Below, one piece after another: positions 49,042 through 55,792 of a stretch of DNA of 64,000 nucleotides. The DNA lies in assembly GCA_023265625.1 (NCBI GenBank), contig JAHFST010000001.1, forward strand, positions 285,265 through 349,264. The letters are read 5' to 3'. Positions within the stretch are counted from its first letter, which is position 1. Each line of letters opens with the position of its first letter. The stretch is from Deltaproteobacteria bacterium (lineage in GTDB: Bacteria; UBA10199; JACPAL01; JAHFST01). The notes below the pieces were generated by a model that saw nothing but the letters and a program-made list of their open reading frames with translations, ran no database searches and was not told the origin of the DNA. The position numbers and the translations under genes were made by a program.

Positions 49042-49686
49042 TTATAACGATTGCAGACATTGCAATGCCTGCGCGCGTTTTCGTGACAAGGCAAATTCTG
49101 CATTTTCATAGCATAACCCTAAAAATTTTTTCAGGGAATATTTACTACTAATCTTCAAAATATACGCACTACTTTCACCGTAATGCTCCAGATGAATAGA
49201 CCCTTTTATGGCATAAACCTCTCTGAGCCTCTGATCGATCCAACCCAAGAACGCTTGAGATCCTGATGTTATCTTGCAATACCACTGGCTAATCCGCTTG
49301 GCATGATCTTGCCAATTCCTAATGCAGCCGTCCCCATCCATCACACCGCGCAGAAAATGGCCAAAATGTTCCTCCGGTACCTCAATTTTCCTGATGGTCT
49401 TACTTTTATTCGGGGTTAACCCTTTTTCCTGTAAGAATTGGTGAAAAGATTTGGAACTTATTTGAACCCTAAAGGATTGTTGTCCCTGACCATTCATCTT
49501 CTTTGCCACGGAGCATTTAAATTCCATTTCAGATCTTAATAAGTGCAGAAAATCCTGCTCCTTTGCCGTGATGTCTATATGCCTCCCATCTTTACTTAAA
49601 CAGCCATCGCTGGTGATCAGTCCAACAAGGTACCACAGTTTTTTAGGAGCCAGGGATTCCCAAAAAAATGACCTTTTTTTACCCAT
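49042..49686 (-). CDS. LAGLIDADG homing endonuclease, free-standing
   Basis: 214 residues from ATG 49686, with AGGG and AGG just upstream; GTG 49695 is an alternative. Two LAGLIDADG-type helices are visible: LWYLVGLITSDGCLSKDG (residues about 20-37) and FLRGVMDGDGCIRNW (about 111-125), each ending in the catalytic acid. The spacing fits a single-chain two-repeat enzyme. There is no intein or intron around it; it occupies the spacer between tRNA-Cys and tRNA-Leu, with the tRNA-Leu 5' end starting at the base after its TAA. The tRNAs and the gene are on the same strand and probably processed from one transcript. Confidence 0.88.
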   Translation of the reverse strand: MGKKRSFFWESLAPKKLWYLVGLITSDGCLSKDGRHIDITAKEQDFLHLLRSEMEFKCSVAKKMNGQGQQSFRVQISSKSFHQFLQEKGLTPNKSKTIRKIEVPEEHFGHFLRGVMDGDGCIRNWQDHAKRISQWYCKITSGSQAFLGWIDQRLREVYAIKGSIHLEHYGESSAYILKISSKYSLKKFLGLCYENAEFALSRKRAQALQCLQSL

Positions 49687-49707
49687 GACCTGCACCCTAT
49701 CTTACTG

Positions 49708-49779
49708 AGGCGGCGACCGGATTTGAACCGGTGCATAACGGTTTTGCAGACCGTCGCCTTACCACTTGGCTACGCCGCC
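49708..49779 (-). tRNA. tRNA-Cys (GCA)
   Basis: 72 nt. Acceptor GGCGGCG/CGCCGCC, anticodon loop CTGCAAA in stem ACGGT/ACCGT, T loop TTCAAAT. Discriminator T is usual for tRNA-Cys. CCA is not encoded. Upstream (49780-49914) is AT-rich and probably holds the promoter for this tRNA, the endonuclease and tRNA-Leu. Confidence 0.95.
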
Positions 49780-49914
49780 TTTATCTCTTTAATAATCACA
49801 ACATACTGAAAATATTAATAAAACACATCATTATGTTTTTTTTCTCAAGTGCTTTTAGCCTCAAAATGACAGGTTTCTACTGAAATGGTAGAAAAAACAG
49901 TAGAAACTTTTCCG

Positions 49915-50187
49915 CTAATCATTCTGTCGATCATAAACAGTATGTGGCAAGGATGGTAAAGATGGTAGTCTTGGCATATCATAAGCCGGTTGAGTGCCCC
50001 GATTACCATTGTAAGGATTCACGTTGCCCTGAGTAGTCCAGTTATTAAGCCGAGAGTTATCCGGTGCGGTACGATAGTGACCTTCCACATATGTACCATT
50101 CTGCCTAGTGTATGGGTGCACATACGCTTGAGCCAAAAGAACTCCTGGCATAATCATCAGAGAAATAATGGCGATGAGAGTTTTCAC
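49915..50187 (-). CDS. small secreted protein with GTY-GHYRTAPD motif
   Basis: 90 residues. Signal peptide MKTLIAIISLMIMPGVLLAQ. The mature part YVHPYTRQNGTYVEGHYRTAPDNSRLNNWTTQGNVNPYNGNRGTQ follows a motif common in short proteins of phages and many bacteria (YxRxDGTYVxxHxRTxPDxNPxNNWSxxGNxNPYTGxxG), function unknown, often repeated in longer proteins. Last gene of a three-gene minus-strand unit with 50196 and 50589. Confidence 0.75.
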   Translation of the reverse strand: MKTLIAIISLMIMPGVLLAQAYVHPYTRQNGTYVEGHYRTAPDNSRLNNWTTQGNVNPYNGNRGTQPAYDMPRLPSLPSLPHTVYDRQND

Positions 50188-50195
50188 GCATCCTC

Positions 50196-50576
50196 CTATT
50201 TGCAGTGCTGATTCAAAACTTTTGCCACATCTTCATTTTTGTAGCTGTGCTGCTTTCCATCTTTTGAATAAATAGCTATGTTGGCGTAGGTATTATTTTG
50301 CAACTTATCCTCTGTAACCACTACGCAACCGGTCTCGCTATCATAAGCATAGCCACGACTGTGACCATCTACATCCAAAGTAACATCAAAAAAAACTGCC
50401 TCATCACCTCGCACCACATAACTCTGAGCGGTTGGGAAATGCAGGAAATTTCCCATACAAATGACCTGCTTTGTAACTCTATAGCACTTAAATCCATTTG
50501 CTGAAATCACGGGATGTTCATCTGCCCATAATGGGAACCCAACAAGAATAATTACAAACAACATGACAAGCCGCAT
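50196..50576 (-). CDS. small secreted protein of unknown function
   Basis: 126 residues with AAGGGG before ATG 50576. Signal peptide MRLVMLFVIILVGFPLWA, then DEHPVISANGFKCYRVTKQVICMGNFLHFP and GYAYDSETGCVVVTEDKL, with four cysteines in the mature part that could make two disulfides. No family recognised. It precedes the GTY-motif gene by 8 bases, so both are probably exported together. AT-rich compared with the core genome. Confidence 0.65.
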   Translation of the reverse strand: MRLVMLFVIILVGFPLWADEHPVISANGFKCYRVTKQVICMGNFLHFPTAQSYVVRGDEAVFFDVTLDVDGHSRGYAYDSETGCVVVTEDKLQNNTYANIAIYSKDGKQHSYKNEDVAKVLNQHCK

Positions 50577-50588
50577 TCATTCCCCTTT

Positions 50589-50738
50589 TTATAGTTTCTT
50601 AATCCTTATGGTTATTTTAAAACATCTGAGCCGAGCATCTTTCCCTTTCACTTCTACCGGTGCATATTTGGGATTGGTAGCAATCAATAAAATTGATCCG
50701 TCATCTTTAATGATAAAGTCGCTTTGCCATTTTGCCAT
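50589..50738 (-). CDS. 49-aa possible protein
   Basis: ATG 50738 opens a frame reading MAKWQSDFIIKDDGSILLIA and ending FKITIRIKKL. GAGG is directly adjacent to the ATG, too close for a good ribosome binding site. It is 12 bases before the next gene on the same strand, which favours a real small gene. No family recognised. Confidence 0.4.
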   Translation of the reverse strand: MAKWQSDFIIKDDGSILLIATNPKYAPVEVKGKDARLRCFKITIRIKKL

Positions 50739-50898
50739 CCTCAGTTTTTATTAGCTAAAACATTAAAGTTTATCATGAGTTTTCCTCTGCCTCGCGAAGC
50801 CATCATTCATTGTCTGGACCGAATAAATCGGATCCAGCCAATACTCACTCGTTAATGAGCTGTCACCATTAACCTTTTATTCAAGAACGAGTCAATAT

Positions 50899-51150
50899 TT
50901 AGCTCTGGGCGACGCGGTGGATGAGTTCGGCGAGGAAGGTTTGGTAGTGGATGCCGTGCCGTTTGGCCTTTGATTTCAACTCCTCCAGATCCTTATGGTT
51001 GACCCGGATGTTTAAGACCGCGTCTTTCTTCCGGGCCGCGACTGCCTGGGCGATTTGGTTGAATTCGTACCGGTCCACGTCAAGAAATTCCCCACTTATT
51101 AGCGCATCCTCGATTTCTTTCTCTTCTTTTTTTAGACGGGCTTTTTTCAA
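50899..51150 (-). CDS. orphan CopG/RHH-type antitoxin
   Basis: 83 residues, highly charged. The N-terminal KKARLKKEEKEIEDALISGEFLDVDRYEFNQIAQAVAARKKDAVLNIRVNHKDLEELKSKAKRHGIHYQTFLAELIHRVAQS matches antitoxins of the BrnA/CopG type with a ribbon-helix-helix at the C-terminus. No toxin gene is adjacent on either side (KamA gene upstream, AT-rich gap downstream), so it is an orphan or works on a distant toxin. Confidence 0.75.
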   Translation of the reverse strand: MKKARLKKEEKEIEDALISGEFLDVDRYEFNQIAQAVAARKKDAVLNIRVNHKDLEELKSKAKRHGIHYQTFLAELIHRVAQS

Positions 51151-51241
51151 TCTAATCTCCCTTAAAAATCCTCAAAAAAATCCCTTCTAGCATATTAATA
51201 TTTGTCTATACAGTAGGATTAATAGTGGCCTATGAGCTATT

Positions 51242-52990
51242 TTATCCGGCACTTGCCGAGGGGTAGTGTTCCGCCCAGAATTCCTGGCCCGCATCGGGAA
51301 GCGTGTCGATGGGGTCATAATAATGGTAAAAATCACGTCTTAAATCTGGGTGCGCCCGGTCGAGGGCCGTGTCGTAGGCCTTGACCCAGGAGGAGACTCC
51401 CAAGGTGCGATCGTAGAAACTCTCCTGATGGGTCCAGCGTTTTCCCACGAACGGGACATCGCAGAGGATGCGCGGCGTGTGGAAACCGGAAGGGAACCCC
51501 ATCATCGAGCTTTGCAGCATTTGGGCATGGGCCAGTGAGATGCGCCAATGTTCCGAATTGGGGATCATGTCGCACATGTAAAAATAGTACGGGGTGATCC
51601 GGGCCATGTTTGTCAGTTTAAAGCAGAGATCGAGCAGATCCTTGGTGGTTGCGTTGACCCCTCGGGCCAAAACTCCTTGGTTGCGCACGTCGCGGAAACC
51701 CATGTCCCGGAGCTTTACCACCACCTCCGCAAGGAGAGGAGTGACCTCGTTAGCGTGGCTAATGTGAGTGTGAAAATGCAACCCGACCCCGCGCTCGTTG
51801 GCTTTTTTGGCCAGCCGTTCGAGTGCCCATAGGATTTCATCCTGGAGAAAATATTGCGGACGTCCCATCAATCCCTTGCTGGCCAGTCGGATGTCTTTGA
51901 TGTGCTCGATGTCCAAAAGAGCGCTCACGAAGGCCTCCAGGTGGTGGATTTTGACGGCAGCGACATCGCCCCCGGAGACGACCACATCGCGTACCTCGGA
52001 GTGGGTGCGCAAATAACCTAATATGGCTTCGGCGCGTTGTTCAAAGGTCCCCGGAAGTTTTGCCTTCTCAATCAATTGGGTGCTTGGTCCTACAGAGTCG
52101 GTTCGGGTGCAGTATTGGCAATATTGCGGGCACCCGGTGGTTAATTCGGCCAAGACCTTGGTGGGGTAACGATGGGTCAAGCCTGGGACGACTGTCATAT
52201 CAGACTCATGCAGGCTGTCGCGGCTCGCCATCGGGTGGGAGGGCCAGCGGGGATCACGGTCTGAAAACATGGCCATCATGTAGCGGCGCACCGGGTCGTT
52301 TCGCAAGTCTTGGATGTTCATTAAATTCAACATGTGAGGGGGAATGAGGAGCCCCATCGTGGCTCGCTCGCGCATGTCACGTCCGATATCGGCGGCCATT
52401 GCATCGGTGAGAAACGGGCCGAGGGCTTCTTTTAGTCTTTTCAAGGAATTCAGGCCATTTTTGACCTGCCAACGATCACTGCGCCAATCCTCAGCGGACA
52501 CATCTTTGTAACCGGGAATCCGCCGCCAATCAGGTTCTGCAAAATCGGAGCGATATTGATAATGGTAGGGTGCCTCCAGAAGAGGCGTTTCGTAGACAGA
52601 CATGGCGGCGACCAAAGCAGCTAAGCTTGCTGAAATTCCCTCTTCACCTAAATCAATCCCATCTTTGAGCAGGGGGATTAAGGCCTTGGCGGCCTCTGCA
52701 ATCTGTTGGTCAAGGAGCCGCTTCAAGTCTGGACAATTGATTAATCTTTGTTCCCAAGACTCAAGCGTATCCGGCTCTTGTCTCAAGAGATCGGTGGCGA
52801 GCTTCTGACCGGTGATTGGTTGCGGTCGCGTTGAAATCCCCCCGTCTCGCAGGTATTGATCCGTTGTCCCTAACGCCAACCCCGCCTGATAATGAAATTC
52901 TAAGCTATGAGCTCCACTAGGAATGCTCGAGGCAAGTTTGGCAAGATCTTGAACTCTTGATACGGTATCAATAATAGCGCCTACACTCAT
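51242..52990 (-). CDS. KamA-family radical SAM enzyme
   Basis: 582 residues with GAGGGGG before ATG 52990. The radical SAM cluster motif is CPQYCQYC (CxxxCxxC, about residues 290-297) in ELTTGCPQYCQYCTRTDSVG, and the barrel continues with VVVSGGDVAAVKIHHLEAFVSALLDI and RLASKGLMGRPQYF. This is the lysine 2,3-aminomutase / KamA family, which shifts an amino group using SAM and PLP. The 250-residue N-terminal extension is longer than in EpmB or KamA of Clostridium. The exact substrate is not clear. It is preceded by an unusual 42-bp hairpin with a T-run. Confidence 0.88.
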   Translation of the reverse strand: MSVGAIIDTVSRVQDLAKLASSIPSGAHSLEFHYQAGLALGTTDQYLRDGGISTRPQPITGQKLATDLLRQEPDTLESWEQRLINCPDLKRLLDQQIAEAAKALIPLLKDGIDLGEEGISASLAALVAAMSVYETPLLEAPYHYQYRSDFAEPDWRRIPGYKDVSAEDWRSDRWQVKNGLNSLKRLKEALGPFLTDAMAADIGRDMRERATMGLLIPPHMLNLMNIQDLRNDPVRRYMMAMFSDRDPRWPSHPMASRDSLHESDMTVVPGLTHRYPTKVLAELTTGCPQYCQYCTRTDSVGPSTQLIEKAKLPGTFEQRAEAILGYLRTHSEVRDVVVSGGDVAAVKIHHLEAFVSALLDIEHIKDIRLASKGLMGRPQYFLQDEILWALERLAKKANERGVGLHFHTHISHANEVTPLLAEVVVKLRDMGFRDVRNQGVLARGVNATTKDLLDLCFKLTNMARITPYYFYMCDMIPNSEHWRISLAHAQMLQSSMMGFPSGFHTPRILCDVPFVGKRWTHQESFYDRTLGVSSWVKAYDTALDRAHPDLRRDFYHYYDPIDTLPDAGQEFWAEHYPSASAG

Positions 52991-53060
52991 AAATTTCCCC
53001 CTCTGAAACCTTGTTTCGCACTCCTATGAGAAAAGGTTGCGCAAAAAAAGAAAAAAATTA

Positions 53061-53102
53061 ATCGACCGAAATTCGGACGGTAGCGTCCGAATTTCGGTCG
53101 AT
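53061..53102 (-). terminator. 42-bp hairpin with T-run, upstream of KamA gene
   Basis: A perfect 19-bp inverted repeat (53061-53079 and 53084-53102) with a 4-base loop, core CGGACG-GTAG-CGTCCG. On the minus strand it is followed by a T-rich tract (TTTTTTT-C-TTTTTTT), as in a strong rho-independent terminator, but no minus-strand gene ends there. It lies 71 bases upstream of the KamA start, so it may be an attenuator, or block antisense transcription from the divergent gene. The core is shared with the trxB terminator at 923-940. Confidence 0.65.
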
Positions 53103-53141
53103 TGGGTCATCCTTGCGACACAAATCGTGCGTAAAATTCTC

Positions 53142-53157
53142 TGGCATCAATCTTGCT
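53142..53157 (+). promoter_or_regulatory. sigma-54-like promoter
   Basis: TGGCAT-CAATC-TTGCT fits the -24/-12 consensus with one mismatch and lies 15 bases before ATG 53173. The expected start site, near 53168, would leave almost no leader, so either the message is nearly leaderless or the match is fortuitous. Confidence 0.4.
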
Positions 53158-53172
53158 TTAGCCAAACGTTCT

Positions 53173-53760
53173 ATGCGTCTGATTTTTTGTTTCATTTGGA
53201 TCTTGATGGCCCAAACTGTGTGGGCGGGGGAGCCTGCGGTGTTGGAGGTGCAGCGGGAGGCCCTGCGTTATGCGGGTTATGATCGTGCAGATATTAGCGA
53301 ATGGGGGCATCGGGCGCGGTGGGCGGCGGCCTTGCCGCGGTTGCAGGTGGGTTTCAATCGGGACGTGCGGGATACGGTGAGTTTGACTACCAAGGACTCG
53401 GTCTCGATCACCGGGGGGACGGTCTTGGTGGGGCCTGGGGAGAATAACTTTGATGATAATGTGCGGCAGGGGACCAGTGTGGAGGTGCGGGCGGTGTGGG
53501 TCCTGAATGAGTTGGTCTTTAATCGGGACACGCTCGACGTGAGTTCGGAACAGCGGCGCTGGCATCAGGACCAACAGCGTCTCTTGGCCGAGGTGAATAA
53601 GAATTATTATGACCGTCTGGAGATCTTACGTGAATTGCAGAAGCGTGATGTGAAGGCCGAGGATAAATCCAAGTTAAAAATTCAATTGGCCAAGACCGTG
53701 GCCACCTTAGATGCCTTGACGGGGGGATGGTTTTCCCAAGGGATAGGAGGGCAGCCATGA
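53173..53760 (+). CDS. secreted protein of unknown function
   Basis: 195 residues from ATG 53173; no ribosome binding site is visible. Signal peptide MRLIFCFIWILMAQTVWAG, then EPAVLEVQREALRYAGYDRADISEWGHRARWAAALPRLQVGFNRDVRDTVSL and a helical end (LLAEVNKNYYDRLEILRELQKRD). The order (short conserved strand region then long helix with NxxYxDRLE) recalls periplasmic parts of outer-membrane efflux proteins, but it is too short for one. It overlaps the lipoprotein gene by ATGA, so the two probably work together at the cell envelope. Confidence 0.7.
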   Translation: MRLIFCFIWILMAQTVWAGEPAVLEVQREALRYAGYDRADISEWGHRARWAAALPRLQVGFNRDVRDTVSLTTKDSVSITGGTVLVGPGENNFDDNVRQGTSVEVRAVWVLNELVFNRDTLDVSSEQRRWHQDQQRLLAEVNKNYYDRLEILRELQKRDVKAEDKSKLKIQLAKTVATLDALTGGWFSQGIGGQP

Positions 53761-55043
53761 GGCGTTGGTGGCTGTCATTGGGGATTTTTTGCCTGGTTGC
53801 CTGCGGTCGTGTCCCGGCTCGGCCTGCCCCGTTATCGGATCAAATACCCACCTTACTTCAGGTACTGCCGTCGGGGGCACAGGCGTTGGGTTTGCGGCCC
53901 AAACTACTCTTGTTGTTTTCTCAGGCGATGGACCCAACGACGATTGATGAGCAATCCATCCTGTTACTGCCCATTGTCTTGTCACAGGACTTAGTGGATT
54001 CATCGCTGAAACTGAATCGTGAAGTTGATCAAGAGAACCTGACCAGTGTCCCCCTCAATTTTGCCATGACACCCGATCAAACGTTGATTGTGGTGGAGCC
54101 GGCCTATGACCTGCAGGCAGGGGTGGAGTATACTTTTGTTGTCACAACTCGGGTGTTATCTCAGGCACGCTTGTCTTTTCAGCAAGGCGGTCTGCATCCA
54201 TTTGCGCGCTATTATCGAACCCTCTCCCCCAGCGCGGAACCAGCGCCTATCGCTCCTCAAGTATCCTCTTCACAACCCATGACGGAACCTGAACCCGCTA
54301 GTCCGAATGAACCCACGGCTGCTTGGGATGATTTTGAGGCCGAGATCATTGACAAGTCCCAGGAGGCGATTCCGTTGCCGCCTGAGCCTCCTCTGGTAGA
54401 ACCAATGCAACCTGTCGCACCGCTTCCAACCGAAGAACCATCAGAACCATTGCCACCGGAAACACAACCATTTATCCCTCCGACAGATCCGCCGGCTGAG
54501 ATACCTGTTGAGACACCAATAGTGGCTCCTGTTGGCAAGGTCGTCATCAATGAACTCTTCTACGATGCGGTGGGTACCGATACCAACGGCGTGCTCTTTA
54601 TTGAACTGTACGGTCCAGCGGGTCAGGATATTTCCGGGTATCAATTACTCTTCATCAATGGAGATGACGGCAAGATTTATGACACTCTGAGTTTGCCTAC
54701 CAGTGCGCACCTTGGAGCGGATGGTTTTTATGTGATCGCCGATGCCAAGAGTAGTGCGGCAATCGAGTCCTTTGTAGTCCAAGCCGATCTGATCAAAAAC
54801 TTTGATCCCCAGAATGGTCCGGATGCCCTGCAGTTGTTCGATCTGCAGGGAAAAATAATGGATGTGTTAGGCTATGGGACCGGTCTGCCGCCTCAGGCCG
54901 AGAATGGCCTGGCTACCTTTGAGGGAACGGCCGCCCCGGATGTGATCAATGGGCATACCCTGGGACGGAAGGTGGCGGGCCAAGACACGGATGACAATCA
55001 GGCTGATTTTATCGATCAGGCCGTGCCGACCCCTCGACTGTAG
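53757..55043 (+). CDS. lipoprotein with Ig-like and lamin-tail domains
   Basis: 428 residues. Lipobox LVACGRV in SLGIFCLVACG. Residues about 25-150 are a bacterial Ig-like (Big_5) fold (ALGLRPKLLLLFSQAMDPTTID). A proline- and glutamate-rich linker (EPPLVEPMQPVAPLPTEEPS and more) leads to a lamin-tail domain (KVVINELFYDAVGTDTNGVLFIELYGPAG ... ALQLFDLQGKIMDVLGYG). These domains bind partners or nucleic acid in secreted proteins; here it should sit on the outer membrane. Its TAG stop (55041-55043) is the start of a dispersed repeat. Confidence 0.82.
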   Translation: MRRWWLSLGIFCLVACGRVPARPAPLSDQIPTLLQVLPSGAQALGLRPKLLLLFSQAMDPTTIDEQSILLLPIVLSQDLVDSSLKLNREVDQENLTSVPLNFAMTPDQTLIVVEPAYDLQAGVEYTFVVTTRVLSQARLSFQQGGLHPFARYYRTLSPSAEPAPIAPQVSSSQPMTEPEPASPNEPTAAWDDFEAEIIDKSQEAIPLPPEPPLVEPMQPVAPLPTEEPSEPLPPETQPFIPPTDPPAEIPVETPIVAPVGKVVINELFYDAVGTDTNGVLFIELYGPAGQDISGYQLLFINGDDGKIYDTLSLPTSAHLGADGFYVIADAKSSAAIESFVVQADLIKNFDPQNGPDALQLFDLQGKIMDVLGYGTGLPPQAENGLATFEGTAAPDVINGHTLGRKVAGQDTDDNQADFIDQAVPTPRL

Positions 55044-55094
55044 GTGATATTTCAGCCGGAGGCTGACCCGCCTCTGGCGGGTATGGCGCCCTTG
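55040..55094 (+). repeat. TTCAGCCGGAGGCTGA dispersed repeat
   Basis: TTCAGCCGGAGGCTGA-CCCGCCTCTGGCGGG and a GGCGCCC end, beginning GTAGG. The same unit with small changes is at 62139-62195. Contains two inverted pairs (CAGCC/GGCTG and CCCGCC/GGCGGG). The lipoprotein's stop codon lies in its first bases. Confidence 0.7.
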
Positions 55095-55114
55095 ATCTTT
55101 CTTCAAAAATATGG

Positions 55115-55135
55115 CATATATGACAGTCATATGCA
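55115..55135 (+). promoter_or_regulatory. palindromic operator at vapB start
   Basis: TATGAC-A-GTCATA (55119-55131), extended by ATA and TGC, covers the start codon region of the antitoxin gene. A candidate site for VapBC autoregulation. Confidence 0.45.
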
Positions 55136-55376
55136 TCGTACCATGGTTTATCTGGAAGAACAGGACTACCAAATGCTGATCAAACGGGCGGCCTCCCTGG
55201 GGCGGCCTTTTTCAGAGCTGATCCGGGAGTCGATCCGCCGTTATCTGGCAGAGGTGGTGAAATGTCCTGCGTGGGAAGAAGACACTCTATGGAGGCTCAA
55301 TGGAGCCGGTAAGGGGAATGTCTCCAACACCGATTCGCGGGATCATGACAAGATTTTGTATGGGTTGAAAAAATGA
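55131..55376 (+). CDS. vapB: VapB-type (RHH) antitoxin
   Basis: 81 residues from ATG 55131. A ribbon-helix-helix N-terminus (MHRTMVYLEEQDYQMLIKRAASLGRPFSELIRESIRRYLAEV) is followed by a toxin-binding tail. It overlaps the PIN toxin gene by ATGA. It would bind a palindrome at its own start to repress the pair. Confidence 0.88.
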   Translation: MHRTMVYLEEQDYQMLIKRAASLGRPFSELIRESIRRYLAEVVKCPAWEEDTLWRLNGAGKGNVSNTDSRDHDKILYGLKK

Positions 55377-55792
55377 GTCTCCGCGTCTTCGTCGATACCA
55401 GCGCTTGGAAGGCCTATCTTGACAAAAAAGACGTATTTCACGAGGCGGTCAGCGAGCAATTCTTGCGTTGTCGGCGCGATCATACCGTTTTGGTGACCAC
55501 GGACTACATTCTATCGGAAACCGTTACATTGCTTCGCATGCGTCGTGGCCTGGGACATCGGCTGGCGGTGCAATTCGGCAAAATGATACTGAACAGCCAA
55601 GTGGTTCATCTTAGGCATGTGGCTTCAGCCGATTTTCACCGGGCTTGGGAGATCTTTGAGCGGTATGCGGATAAAGATTTTTCCTTCGTCGACTGCGCTT
55701 CTTTTGCCGTGATGGAGAATGAAAAACTCAGTAGTGCCCTAGCGCTGGATGACCATTTCGTCCAATATGGTTTTCAAAAATTGCCGGATTAA
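55373..55792 (+). CDS. vapC: VapC-type PIN-domain toxin
   Basis: 139 residues. The PIN fold is clear: VFVDTSAWKAYLDKKD with the first acidic residue, TDYILSETVTLLRMRRG with the second, and DKDFSFVDCASFAVMENEKLSSALALDDHF with the last two. VapC toxins cleave tRNA or rRNA. The last 4 bases overlap the end of the convergent aldolase/dehydrogenase gene. Confidence 0.92.
   Translation: MSLRVFVDTSAWKAYLDKKDVFHEAVSEQFLRCRRDHTVLVTTDYILSETVTLLRMRRGLGHRLAVQFGKMILNSQVVHLRHVASADFHRAWEIFERYADKDFSFVDCASFAVMENEKLSSALALDDHFVQYGFQKLPD

Noticed and set aside
50563-50754. Plus-strand 63-aa frame
   Set aside because: It lies opposite the minus-strand gene unit, has no ribosome binding site and no protein-like pattern.
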